Source of the DNA: SZUA-448 sp964602475 | GTDB taxonomy: Bacteria > Bacillota > Clostridia > Lachnospirales > Lachnospiraceae | DNA: 64,000 nucleotides | Assembly: GCA_964602475.1 (NCBI GenBank) | Contig: CAZRRN010000009.1 | Span: 1 to 64,000 of the forward strand | Reading direction: 5' to 3' | In this document: positions 7,102 to 15,820 of the stretch, in pieces | Position numbering within the stretch: position 1 is the first letter of the stretch | Layout of the letters: the number at the start of each line of letters is the position of its first letter | Program-made: the position numbers and the translations under genes | The notes under the pieces: generated by a model | Told to the model about the DNA's origin: nothing | Database searches by the model: none | Seen by the model: only the letters and a program-made list of their open reading frames with translations

Positions 7102-8124
7102 ATGATAAAAAAAGATTATGCAGGAAGGCTTGGGATAAAGTACAGAATAGAACTTGTTCTTTTGCCGTTGCTCTGTTTTATCGGCTGTCTTTGTCTTGGA
7201 AGAATGATAATATCTCCCGGAGATATTTTTCAGTCTGTTCTGGCAAAAATCGGGTTGTTAAACCCGGTTTCAGGTCAGATTGATGCCGTTGTTTGGTCTA
7301 TGCGCATTCCGAGACTGATTCTTGCGGCAATCACAGGTATTGGGCTGTCGGTATCAGGCTGCACATTTCAAAGCTTGTTTTCTAATCCGCTTGCCACTCC
7401 CGATACGCTCGGAGTAGCATCCGGAGCCAGCTTCGGCGCTGCTCTTGCATTACTGCTCGGGTTCGGCATGATAGGCGTACAGGTCACTGCACTCATTTTC
7501 GGTATGCTTGCGGTAGTTCTTACAGGACTTTCTGGATATGGAATCGGCAATTCACGAAGCACACCGATTCTTGCCGGGATCATGATAAGTTCACTATTCA
7601 GCTCTCTCGTATCGCTCATAAAGTTTACTGCCGATACGGAATCTCAGCTTCCTGCCATCACCTACTGGCTGATGGGAAGTATGGAGAGCGTCGGCTATGA
7701 TTCGCTTATGATGGGAGCTCCGCCGATCATTATCTGCACGATCATCTTGCTCCTTCTTCGCTGGAAAATGAATCTGCTCCCTCTTTCGGAGGATGAAGCA
7801 GTAAGCTCCGGTGTAAATCTCAAAGCACTTCGCATGACTGTCGAAATCTGCGCAACAATGATTACAGCTTCTTGCGTTTCCATGTGCGGACAGGTGGGAT
7901 GGGTGGGACTTCTGGTGCCGCACATCTGCCGTATGAAATTCGGAAGCAATAATGTATCTCTTTTGCCTGCGTCGGTTGGCGTCGGCGCGGCATTTATGAT
8001 GCTGGTAGATACTGCCGCAAGAACTGTTTCGCCGAAGGAAATACCGATTTCCATTTTAACCGCCATCATCGGCGCTCCCTTTTTCATCTATCTTCTGAGA
8101 AAGAACAGGGGGTGGAATCTGTGA
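7102..8124 (+). CDS. FecCD-family ABC transporter permease
   Basis: A roughly 340-residue integral membrane permease of the FecCD/BtuC family, which imports iron chelates, heme, corrinoids and related metal compounds. Multiple hydrophobic helices are visible, with the conserved family segments around WSMRIPRLILAAITGIGLSVSG, NPLATPDTLGVASGASFGA and GWVGLLVPHICRM. I choose ATG 7102, directly after the leader hairpin's T-run; a TTG at 7096 is less likely. The ATPase gene overlaps its stop by GTGA. The binding protein of the same importer is encoded six genes downstream (13485-14609). Confidence 0.88.
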   Translation: MIKKDYAGRLGIKYRIELVLLPLLCFIGCLCLGRMIISPGDIFQSVLAKIGLLNPVSGQIDAVVWSMRIPRLILAAITGIGLSVSGCTFQSLFSNPLATPDTLGVASGASFGAALALLLGFGMIGVQVTALIFGMLAVVLTGLSGYGIGNSRSTPILAGIMISSLFSSLVSLIKFTADTESQLPAITYWLMGSMESVGYDSLMMGAPPIIICTIILLLLRWKMNLLPLSEDEAVSSGVNLKALRMTVEICATMITASCVSMCGQVGWVGLLVPHICRMKFGSNNVSLLPASVGVGAAFMMLVDTAARTVSPKEIPISILTAIIGAPFFIYLLRKNRGWNL

Positions 8125-9203
8125 AACTTGAAATTCAGAACGGAAAATTCACCTATCCGCATTCAGACAGAATTGTTTTGAACGACATCAGCTTCACAGT
8201 TGAGAACGGCGATATATTGGCAATTCTCGGACCAAACGGAGCGGGAAAAACGACTCTGCTTCGCTGCATGATGGGGCTTCTGAAATGGCAGTCAGGCTCA
8301 ACGCTATTGGACGGTCGCCCACTCGAATCAATTCCTCAGAAATCGCTGTGGCAGAAAGTGTCCTATGTTCCACAGGCTAAGCAGGTGCTGACAGCCTATA
8401 CTGTTGAAGAAATGATCCTTCTCGGACGGGCATCTATGGTAAATACATTTTCCATGCCGGAAAAAGCGGATATGGATGCAGTTGATCGTTGTATCGCCAA
8501 AATAAATTTGGAGAATTTGCGTCATCGCTCTTGTGCAAAGCTGAGCGGAGGCGAATTCCAGATGGTTCTCATCGCAAGGGCGCTTGCTTCTGAACCGGAA
8601 ATACTGATCCTTGATGAACCGGAATCCAATTTGGATTTTCAAAATCAACTTCTTGTTCTGAATATGATTTCGGAACTCTCCGCAGAAGGGATTACCTGTG
8701 TTTTTAATACACACTATCCGGCTCACGCACTTCGCAGAGGAACCAAAGCACTGATGCTTGGTAAAGACGGTACATATTGCTTTGGGTCGGTTCACGATAT
8801 CGTTACAGAGGAAAATATCTTGAAATTCTTCGGAGTGAATACCGTAATCGGAGAACTGGAAACGGAAAGCTCCTCTTACGCGGATGTCGTTCCCATATCC
8901 GTAGCCGATAGCGGTTCTACGATTACCCCGCGTCTGTCTCATAACGACAAAGTGATTGCAGGTATAACGGTTTTGATGGATGGCAACAATCATGCGGATA
9001 TTCTTAACGGACTGCTTCACGAATACGGAAATGAGCTGATAGGGCGAATGGGTCTTCCTTACCGTAAAGCCGGAGTCAATATCATTACGCTGACGCTTGA
9101 TTCAACGGTAGGACGTATTCTTTCTCTCGCAGACATGATCGCACGTTTGCCCGGAACACACGTTAAAACAACATATATGGCAGGTGATCGAAAACATGAA
9201 TAA
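8121..9203 (+). CDS. ABC transporter ATPase fused to a TM1266-like domain
   Basis: Residues 1 to about 245 form a FecE/BtuD-type ATPase: Walker A GPNGAGKTT (about 37-45), signature LSGGEFQ, Walker B ILILDEPESNLD and the H-loop NTHYP. The last 80 residues (about 276-353) are clearly homologous to the separate TM1266-like protein at 6717-6962: compare IGRMGLPYRKAGVNII here with IGRMGIPYREKGINII there. That fusion ties the importer to the putative regulatory family. The start is the GTG at 8121, after AGGGGG and overlapping the permease stop; the GTG at 8112 has no good site. It energises uptake through the permease; the extra domain may sense a ligand. Confidence 0.85.
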   Translation: MKLEIQNGKFTYPHSDRIVLNDISFTVENGDILAILGPNGAGKTTLLRCMMGLLKWQSGSTLLDGRPLESIPQKSLWQKVSYVPQAKQVLTAYTVEEMILLGRASMVNTFSMPEKADMDAVDRCIAKINLENLRHRSCAKLSGGEFQMVLIARALASEPEILILDEPESNLDFQNQLLVLNMISELSAEGITCVFNTHYPAHALRRGTKALMLGKDGTYCFGSVHDIVTEENILKFFGVNTVIGELETESSSYADVVPISVADSGSTITPRLSHNDKVIAGITVLMDGNNHADILNGLLHEYGNELIGRMGLPYRKAGVNIITLTLDSTVGRILSLADMIARLPGTHVKTTYMAGDRKHE

Positions 9204-10263
9204 CCGGGAACGGATAGATCAGTTAAATAAAGCAAAAACTCTTTCACACTCGGATTGGTGCGATCTGATTTCCACTCATTCCGACGAAGACAGAGCGTAC
9301 GCACAAAGGGTAGCATCGGATATCACAAAGGCTCATTTCGGGGACCGCATTTTCTTTCGAGGGATCATCGAATTCTCGAATATTTGTAAAAATGATTGTC
9401 TCTACTGCGGAATCCGATGCTCCAACAAAAATGTAACCCGTTACCGATTGACGGAGGATGAAATCCTGTTCTGCTGTCGGGAAGGATACCGACTCGGATA
9501 TAGAACCTTTGTCCTTCAGGGCGGAGAAAATGGATATGCGGCATCTGAGCAGTTTTTAAAACTAATCCGCAGGATCAAAGCAGAATATCCAGACTGTGCA
9601 ATCACGTTGTCTGTGGGTGAATGCAGTCGGAAAATATACGAAGAAATGTTCAAGGCAGGGGCGGACCGGTATCTTCTCCGGCACGAAACTGCAGACAAAG
9701 CACATTATGAGAGTCTTCACCCGTCGGGAATGTCCTTTGACAACCGGATCAGGTGTCTTTATGACCTTAAAGAAACCGGCTTTCAGACAGGATGCGGGAT
9801 GATGGTCGGAACGCCGACCCAAACTCCGGATACGCTGGCGTCCGATATGGAGTTTATGAGCAGCTTTCAGCCGGCTATGGTAGGAATTGGACCGTTCCTC
9901 CCTCATCAGGACACTCCGTTTGCAGCATATCCTGCCGGAAGTCAGGAATTAACGCTGTTTTTACTCGCTCTTACAAGAATTATGCTGCCGGATGCGCTGA
10001 TACCTGCAACGACGGCACTCGGAACGGCGGCACAGGACGGGCGCATACAAGGTGTTTTGTCCGGGTGCAATGTTGTAATGCCGAACCTGTCTCCGCAAAA
10101 TGTCAGAAAAAGCTATATGCTGTATGATAACAAAGCCGGCACGGAGCTCAGCGCAGAAGAAAGTTTGAATCTTCTGAAAAAGCAGATGGAATCTATCGGT
10201 CGTGAAGTTGTCGTAGGACGCGGCGACCATAAACAATACGGGAAGGATGGAATGAGACCATGA
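9196..10263 (+). CDS. HydE-like radical SAM protein
   Basis: A 355-residue radical SAM enzyme of the HydE family, which in hydrogenase maturation builds an organometallic precursor of the diiron subcluster. The SAM [4Fe-4S] motif is C64-x3-C68-x2-C71 in ICKNDCLYCG. Other family landmarks are LQGGENGY, LRHETAD, GMMVGTPTQT and a C-terminal GRGDHKQY. The start ATG 9196 follows AGGTGATC and overlaps the ATPase gene. In this window it sits with HydF-like and NifHDK-like genes but not with hydG or hydA, so it may act on a different cofactor. The related biotin-synthase and PylB families are less likely because of the HydE-type C-terminus. Confidence 0.85.
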   Translation: MNNRERIDQLNKAKTLSHSDWCDLISTHSDEDRAYAQRVASDITKAHFGDRIFFRGIIEFSNICKNDCLYCGIRCSNKNVTRYRLTEDEILFCCREGYRLGYRTFVLQGGENGYAASEQFLKLIRRIKAEYPDCAITLSVGECSRKIYEEMFKAGADRYLLRHETADKAHYESLHPSGMSFDNRIRCLYDLKETGFQTGCGMMVGTPTQTPDTLASDMEFMSSFQPAMVGIGPFLPHQDTPFAAYPAGSQELTLFLLALTRIMLPDALIPATTALGTAAQDGRIQGVLSGCNVVMPNLSPQNVRKSYMLYDNKAGTELSAEESLNLLKKQMESIGREVVVGRGDHKQYGKDGMRP

Positions 10264-11024
10264 TTAAAATTGCAGTTTACGGAAAGGGCGGAATCGGAAA
10301 ATCCACGACAGTATCCAATCTTTCGGCGGCGCTTGCGGAAAAAGGACTGAAGGTAATGCAGATCGGCTGTGACCCGAAAGCGGATTCAACGGGCAGCCTG
10401 CACCATCAGAGCCGCGTGGATACAGTCCTTGATCTTGTCAGAGATCGAAAAAACGATTTTACCCTGGATGATATGATACATATCGGCTTCGGCGGCGTTA
10501 TCTGTGTAGAAGCAGGAGGCCCCACTCCCGGCATGGGATGCGCAGGTCGTGGAATTATCGCCGCGCTTGAAAAACTCGCCGAAAAGGGCGCTTACGAAAT
10601 CTATCAGCCGGATGTCGTTTTTTATGATGTTCTCGGTGATGTTGTCTGCGGCGGCTTTTCCATGCCGATGCGAAGCGGATACGCGGATAAGGTGTTTATT
10701 ATCACCTCTGGAGAAAATATGGCAATTCATGCCGCCGCTAATATTGCCATAGCGATTGATAACTTCAAGGGACGCGGATATGCCACGCTTGGAGGACTGA
10801 TCCTGAACAGGCGGGATGTCAAAAACGAAGATGAAAAGGTAGAGAAGCTGGCAGAAGATATTCACAGCAGTATCATCGGCACTCTTTCCCGAAGCGAAAC
10901 CGTACAGGCGGCGGAAGATCTTAATCAGACCGTCATGGAAGCATTCCCGGGAAGTGATATGGCAGAGGAATATCGTTCTCTGGCAAAAAAAGTTATGCAG
11001 GAATGCGGGGTGACGATTGAATGA
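10260..11024 (+). CDS. NifH-like reductase (nitrogenase iron-protein homologue)
   Basis: A 254-residue P-loop ATPase. The Walker A motif is GKGGIGKSTT (residues 8-17), the switch region begins IGCDPKADST, and the two cluster cysteines that bridge the homodimer's [4Fe-4S] cluster are present at C94 (GPTPGMGCAGRG) and C130 (LGDVVCGGF). These match C97 and C132 of classical NifH. It is slightly shorter than nitrogenase NifH. It should pass electrons, with ATP hydrolysis, to the two component-1-like subunits encoded directly after it. The start overlaps the HydE-like stop and the end overlaps the next gene, so the genes are translationally coupled. Confidence 0.92.
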   Translation: MIKIAVYGKGGIGKSTTVSNLSAALAEKGLKVMQIGCDPKADSTGSLHHQSRVDTVLDLVRDRKNDFTLDDMIHIGFGGVICVEAGGPTPGMGCAGRGIIAALEKLAEKGAYEIYQPDVVFYDVLGDVVCGGFSMPMRSGYADKVFIITSGENMAIHAAANIAIAIDNFKGRGYATLGGLILNRRDVKNEDEKVEKLAEDIHSSIIGTLSRSETVQAAEDLNQTVMEAFPGSDMAEEYRSLAKKVMQECGVTIE

Positions 11025-12340
11025 AACGTGTTGGAGAAGAAACAGCAATACCAGTCGTGACGATAAAAAACGCTTCCTTTCCGTCTCCCTTCCTTTCCGG
11101 GCTTGAATACAGCGTTCCCGCCAGAGGAGGATGGACGATCGTACACGTCGGAATGTTGGTGCCGGAAGCGCATGAGATTTTCGTCTGTGCGGCAGGATGC
11201 CTTCGCGGTGTCGTTCTCTCTGCGGCTGAAATGAATCTGACAGACCGGTTTTCTACGGTTGCCATTGAGGAGCACAATGTCGTTGACGGCGATATGGAAG
11301 ACCTGATTATAGACGGCGTATCGGATATTCTGAATCGCTTGCCGAAGCTGCCGAAAGCAGTACTCGTCTATTCAAGCTGTATCCACCATTTCATGGGCTG
11401 CGATTTGGATATGTGTTACAGAACGCTTAGGGAGCGATTTCCGACGGTTGATTTTACAGATTGCTATATGATCCCGACCATGCGTAAAAGCGGTCTCACA
11501 CCCGATCAGATCATGCGCCGTCAGCTTTACAGTCTCCTTAAACCGACCGAAAAGGCAGAAAGGCACTGCGCTATCGTCGGAAACTGTTTTACCGTGGATG
11601 AAAACAGTGACCTTATCCGTCTGCTGAACAGCGCCGATTGGACGGTGCATCAGATCACCGAATGCAATACCTATGAGGAATATCAGAAAATGGCGAAAAG
11701 CAGTGTTTGCATCAGTACGCAGACCGTTGCCAAGATCGGCGGCGAAGCCCTCGCACAGAGAATGAATATCAAACATCTGTATCTTCCGGTATGCTACGGA
11801 GCGGATGAAATCAGATGCCATCTTTCCGAGCTTGCGTCAGTGATCGGAGCCTCCTATGACGGAAGCTCGGCGGAGGAAGCAGGTGCAGATGCCGAAATGC
11901 AAAAAGCAAAACGCTTGATTGGCGACACACCGATTGCTATAGATTATACTTTTACGCCCCGCCCGCTGGGACTTTCAAAGCTTCTTTTAAAATATGGTTT
12001 CCGAGTAGAGAAACTCTTCACAGACTCTTTCAGTGGAGAAGAAAAAGAAGACTATCTGTGGCTGAAAGAGAATGCTCCGGAGCTTAAAATTTATCCGACT
12101 GTCCATTCCGCTATGAGACGTTACCCTTGCGGCAGTTCAGAAAAAGTATTGGCTCTCGGTCAGAAAGCAGCCTATTTCACGGACAGCCCCTATTTTGTAA
12201 ATTTGGTAGAAAACGGAGGCTTGTACGGCTTTGACGGCATCAAACAGCTTGCCACGCTGATGCAGGAGGCATTCATTACGCCGAAGAATACGGAAAAAAC
12301 CATAGAAATAAAAGGATTGGGGTGTGAAAGCTGCTTATGA
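11021..12340 (+). CDS. Nitrogenase component 1-like protein, NifD position
   Basis: A 439-residue protein of the oxidoreductase/nitrogenase component 1 fold. Cysteines in positions like the P-cluster ligands of NifD are visible: C56 and C60 in FVCAAGC, then C120 in VYSSCIHHFMGCD with C127 and C132 nearby. It is much shorter than NifD (about 480-490 residues) and lacks the FeMo-cofactor-binding surroundings that I would recognise. A further C-terminal pair (GLGCESCL) is unusual. Together with the next gene it should form the catalytic partner of the NifH-like reductase. Substrate unknown; it is not one of the BchNB, BchYZ or CfbD families as far as I can tell. Confidence 0.8.
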   Translation: MKRVGEETAIPVVTIKNASFPSPFLSGLEYSVPARGGWTIVHVGMLVPEAHEIFVCAAGCLRGVVLSAAEMNLTDRFSTVAIEEHNVVDGDMEDLIIDGVSDILNRLPKLPKAVLVYSSCIHHFMGCDLDMCYRTLRERFPTVDFTDCYMIPTMRKSGLTPDQIMRRQLYSLLKPTEKAERHCAIVGNCFTVDENSDLIRLLNSADWTVHQITECNTYEEYQKMAKSSVCISTQTVAKIGGEALAQRMNIKHLYLPVCYGADEIRCHLSELASVIGASYDGSSAEEAGADAEMQKAKRLIGDTPIAIDYTFTPRPLGLSKLLLKYGFRVEKLFTDSFSGEEKEDYLWLKENAPELKIYPTVHSAMRRYPCGSSEKVLALGQKAAYFTDSPYFVNLVENGGLYGFDGIKQLATLMQEAFITPKNTEKTIEIKGLGCESCL

Positions 12341-13488
12341 GACAGGCAAGAACCGTTTTATCTACCTATTCGGCAGACACATTTGGCGTCTGTTCCGCGC
12401 TGTATGAGCTTGGAGGAATGACCGTGATGCACGATGCTTCCGGTTGTAATTCCACATACAGTACTCATGACGAACCGCGCTGGTATCACTCTGACAGCCT
12501 TGTTTTTATTTCTGGATTGACGGAAATGGATGCCATTCTCGGAAATGATGACAAGCTGAAAGATGATATGCTTACCTCCATTCGTGAGATGCACCCCGCA
12601 TTTGCGGCAATTACAGGCACTCCTATACCGATGATGACCGGCTTTGACTATGATGCGGTTGCGGCGGAGATCGAAGAGGCGTCCGGCATTCCCTGTTTTG
12701 GATTTCCCACAAACGGGATGCGATCCTATCTCTGCGGAGCATCGGAAGCGCTTGCGGCAATTGCCGAGCGGATGACAAATCCGGAATCAAAAATTTGCTC
12801 GCAGTCTGTCAATATTCTCGGTGCAACCCCGTTGGATTTTTCACTCAGCGGAACCGTACCGTCCATCAGAAAACTGCTATCTGATCACGGTTGGAATGTA
12901 ATAGGCTGCTTTGCAATGGACAGCGACCTTGAAGCATTGTCCCGTGCGGGAGAAGCGCAGGTGAATTTGGTGATATCCGGTGTGGGTATGAAAACCGCAA
13001 AGGTATTGCAGAGGAAATTCGGAACACCATACGTTATCGGTACACCGATCGGCGTCACTTTTGCAGAAAAGATACTGACCTGTCTTAAAAAAACGGCAGA
13101 AGATCAAAAAAACAGAATCGCATTTTCAGAAAACGTATCGGACGAAGACAGCCGCTTTTTCATCATCGGTGAAAGTGTTATTTCCCGTTCTCTTGCGGCG
13201 GCAATAGGAATGGAATACGGATTTGTGCCAAAGGTCATAAATCCGTTGGAAGATCTTCCTGAACTTTACGGTGTGCTCTCTGACGGAGATATTCGCGCAA
13301 TGGAGGAAGATGAAATTCAAAAGGTGTGTGAAAATTCGGCTACCGTGATTGCGGATCCGCTGTACAGACCGATTCTCCCCGCAAATTGTCGTTTTATCTC
13401 TTTGCCTCACGAGGCATTTTCCGGGCGAATGTTCAGAAACGACATTCCCGATTTAACAAAGATTAATGTAACAAAGGATTTTGTATGA
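12337..13488 (+). CDS. Nitrogenase component 1-like protein, NifK position
   Basis: A 383-residue component 1-fold protein starting inside the stop of the previous gene. Candidate cluster ligands are C19 (FGVCSALYELGG) and C37 (HDASGCNSTYSTHDEP), which align in spacing with the first two P-cluster cysteines of NifK. The third NifK cysteine seems absent: the corresponding strand reads AAITGTPIPMMTGFD. The pair may therefore bind a [4Fe-4S] cluster as in dark-operative protochlorophyllide reductase rather than a full P-cluster. No NifEN-like scaffold is present in the window. Confidence 0.8.
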   Translation: MRQARTVLSTYSADTFGVCSALYELGGMTVMHDASGCNSTYSTHDEPRWYHSDSLVFISGLTEMDAILGNDDKLKDDMLTSIREMHPAFAAITGTPIPMMTGFDYDAVAAEIEEASGIPCFGFPTNGMRSYLCGASEALAAIAERMTNPESKICSQSVNILGATPLDFSLSGTVPSIRKLLSDHGWNVIGCFAMDSDLEALSRAGEAQVNLVISGVGMKTAKVLQRKFGTPYVIGTPIGVTFAEKILTCLKKTAEDQKNRIAFSENVSDEDSRFFIIGESVISRSLAAAIGMEYGFVPKVINPLEDLPELYGVLSDGDIRAMEEDEIQKVCENSATVIADPLYRPILPANCRFISLPHEAFSGRMFRNDIPDLTKINVTKDFV

Positions 13489-14609
13489 TGAAAAAGCTTT
13501 TTGTTTTTATTCTTGCTGCTGTTATAATGATTAGTTGTACCTTGACGGGGTGTTCCGGTAACCGGACAGAAAACAATGACGAAGTAATTACCGTGGTCGA
13601 TCATAACGGTGATACTGTTGCACTTCCGAAAAACATTGAACGCATCGCCGTGTGCGATATTCTTCCGCTTCCTTCCGTTCTGTCGATATTCTTTGATTCT
13701 GCGGATAAAATCGTTGCGATGGCTCCTTCCAGTATGTCCGCAGCACAAAACGGACTGCTGTCAGAGCTTTATCCGGAAATACTGAACGCTGACACTTCCG
13801 CAATCAGCGGTACCGATGTAAACGCAGAAGAACTGATGAAACTCGATCCGCAGGTCGTTTTCTACAATGCCACAAATTCACAGCTCGGTGATACACTCAA
13901 AAAAGCAGGATTCAATGCGATTGCGATCTCCGTCAACAAATGGGATTATGACGCTGTTGAGACCCTGAATCAATGGATTGCACTCCTGTCTGAGATATTC
14001 CCGGATGCGGCAAATAAGTGCACGGAACTTGTCAGAACATACAGTGAGGAATCCATGAAATTGGTGAAAGAACGTACGGAAAACCTCACAGCAGAAGAGC
14101 GTGAAAAGGTGTTTTTCCTGTTCCAGTATAGCGAAGATTCCATCGTTACATCCGGTCAGAAATTCTTCGGACAGTGGTGGGCAGATACCATCGGTGCAGT
14201 TAATGCAGCAGGGGAACTGAAAGAAGATAACTCTGTAAAGGTTACGCTGGAACAGATCTATAAGTGGAATCCGGATGTCATTATGATGACAAATTTCACG
14301 ACCTTTTTCCCGGATGATCTTTATAAAAACACCGTAGGCAGCTATGACTGGAGCGGCATCAATGCGGTTCAGGATAAGAAGGTCTTTAAGATGCCTCTCG
14401 GAATGTACAGAAGCTACACGCCCGGTATAGACACACCGATCACGCTGCTTTGGCTTGCGAAAACGGTATATCCCGAACTTTTCGCAGATATAGACATTAC
14501 TGAAAAGACAGTTGAATACTACGAGACTGTTTTCGACGTCAAACTGACGGATGAACAGGCAGAATCAATTTTTGCCCCGTTAAGTGCAGCCGGAAAAACT
14601 GATTTTTAA
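13485..14609 (+). CDS. ABC transporter substrate-binding lipoprotein (FecB/BtuF-like)
   Basis: A 374-residue secreted lipoprotein. The N-terminal signal (MMKKLFVFILAAVIMISC) ends in a lipobox LTGC at residues about 20-23, so the mature protein is anchored outside the membrane. The core has the TroA/FecB-like arrangement typical of chelate-binding proteins, with DHNGDTVALPKNIERIAV near the start and the long connecting helix around NKCTELVRTYSEESMKLV. It supplies ligand to the FecCD-type permease and ATPase of the same operon. Ligand unknown: an iron chelate, heme-like tetrapyrrole or corrinoid are the usual choices. The start overlaps the previous stop (ATGA). Confidence 0.85.
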   Translation: MMKKLFVFILAAVIMISCTLTGCSGNRTENNDEVITVVDHNGDTVALPKNIERIAVCDILPLPSVLSIFFDSADKIVAMAPSSMSAAQNGLLSELYPEILNADTSAISGTDVNAEELMKLDPQVVFYNATNSQLGDTLKKAGFNAIAISVNKWDYDAVETLNQWIALLSEIFPDAANKCTELVRTYSEESMKLVKERTENLTAEEREKVFFLFQYSEDSIVTSGQKFFGQWWADTIGAVNAAGELKEDNSVKVTLEQIYKWNPDVIMMTNFTTFFPDDLYKNTVGSYDWSGINAVQDKKVFKMPLGMYRSYTPGIDTPITLLWLAKTVYPELFADIDITEKTVEYYETVFDVKLTDEQAESIFAPLSAAGKTDF

Positions 14610-14620
14610 GGAGAAATACT

Positions 14621-15820
14621 ATGAGTCTTAATACAACCCCTTCCGGAGAGAGAACCCATATTGGATTTTTCGGATGCCGCAACGTCGGCAAATCCAGCCT
14701 TGTCAATGCCGTCACCGGGCAGGACCTTGCCGTTGTATCTGATGTTAAAGGCACAACGACCGATCCTGTGAGCAAAGCGATGGAAATTCTGCCGCTCGGT
14801 CCTGTTATAATCATAGATACGCCCGGTTTTGACGATGAAGGAATGCTCGGAGAGCTTCGCATCCGGAAGACAAAGCAGACACTCAACAAAACGGATATTG
14901 CCGTGCTTGTTATTGATGCGGCAAGCGGGATGAACGAATATGACCGTGAGCTTCTCGGGCTTTTTAAAGAGAAAAACATTCCGTATCTTGTAGTGGGAAA
15001 TAAATGCGACCTGATGAATGAGATACATAATAACAGTGATAACACACTTTATGTCAGCGCTGCCAAAGGAATCGGAATTCACGAGCTGAAAGAGAAGCTC
15101 GGACAGCTTGCCCCAAAAGGAAATGACAGAAAAATCGTAGGAGACATTTTGTCAAAAGGCGATAAGGCTGTGCTTGTCTGCCCCATTGATGAATCTGCAC
15201 CGAAAGGCCGACTGATCCTTCCGCAGCAGCAAACGATCCGTGATATTTTGGATGCGGATGCGATAGCTCTCGTCACCAAAGAAACCAATCTTGCCGAAAC
15301 ACTTGCCAGTCTGTGTGTCCCGCCGAAAATTGTCATTACGGACAGTCAGGCACTCGGTGTTGTCAGTAAAATCGTACCGGATGATGTGCCGCTTACCACC
15401 TTCTCCATCCTGATGGCGCGTTACAAGGGATTCTTGGAAACTGCCGTTGCCGGAATTGCGGCTGCTAAGTCACTTAAGGCAGGAGATAAAATTCTCATGG
15501 CTGAAGGATGCACACATCACCGTCAGTGCAATGACATCGGAACAGTTAAGATACCAAGAATGCTGCAAGCATATTGTAAATGCAATCTTTCTTTTGAAAC
15601 TTGCTCCGGTACGGAGTTCCCAGAGGATCTTTCCCAATATGCTATGGTAATCCATTGCGGCGCGTGTATGAATACCGATCGGGATGTTCAGTACCGTATG
15701 AAGTGTACTGTTGACCAGGGAATTCCTTTCACTAATTACGGAATCACGCTGGCGCAGATGACAGGCACTCTTGAAAGGACCTTACGTTGCTTTCCGGATG
15801 TCCACAATCTGATTGTCTGA
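14621..15820 (+). CDS. HydF-like GTPase
   Basis: A 399-residue protein matching HydF, the scaffold that receives and delivers the diiron subcluster in [FeFe]-hydrogenase maturation. The N-terminal Era-like GTPase has the P-loop GCRNVGKSS (18-26), DVKGTTTDP, DTPGFDD and NKCD. The C-terminal cluster-binding domain has the HydF pattern C297-T-H299 ... H345-C346-G-A-C349. A good site (AAGGAGAAATACT) precedes ATG 14621. It ends the cluster. Its presence next to a HydE-like but not a HydG-like gene is the main clue that this operon may make or load an organometallic cofactor for the nitrogenase-like enzyme; that link is inference. Confidence 0.9.
   Translation: MSLNTTPSGERTHIGFFGCRNVGKSSLVNAVTGQDLAVVSDVKGTTTDPVSKAMEILPLGPVIIIDTPGFDDEGMLGELRIRKTKQTLNKTDIAVLVIDAASGMNEYDRELLGLFKEKNIPYLVVGNKCDLMNEIHNNSDNTLYVSAAKGIGIHELKEKLGQLAPKGNDRKIVGDILSKGDKAVLVCPIDESAPKGRLILPQQQTIRDILDADAIALVTKETNLAETLASLCVPPKIVITDSQALGVVSKIVPDDVPLTTFSILMARYKGFLETAVAGIAAAKSLKAGDKILMAEGCTHHRQCNDIGTVKIPRMLQAYCKCNLSFETCSGTEFPEDLSQYAMVIHCGACMNTDRDVQYRMKCTVDQGIPFTNYGITLAQMTGTLERTLRCFPDVHNLIV

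Noticed and set aside
6990..7283. A 97-codon plus-strand frame over the leader
   Set aside because: It overlaps the structured leader and the permease in another frame, and has no recognisable domain or site.
10260..13488. Diazotrophic nitrogenase (nifHDK)
   Set aside because: Subunits are too short, the NifK-like chain lacks one P-cluster cysteine, and there is no nifB, nifE or nifN. N2 fixation is not supported.
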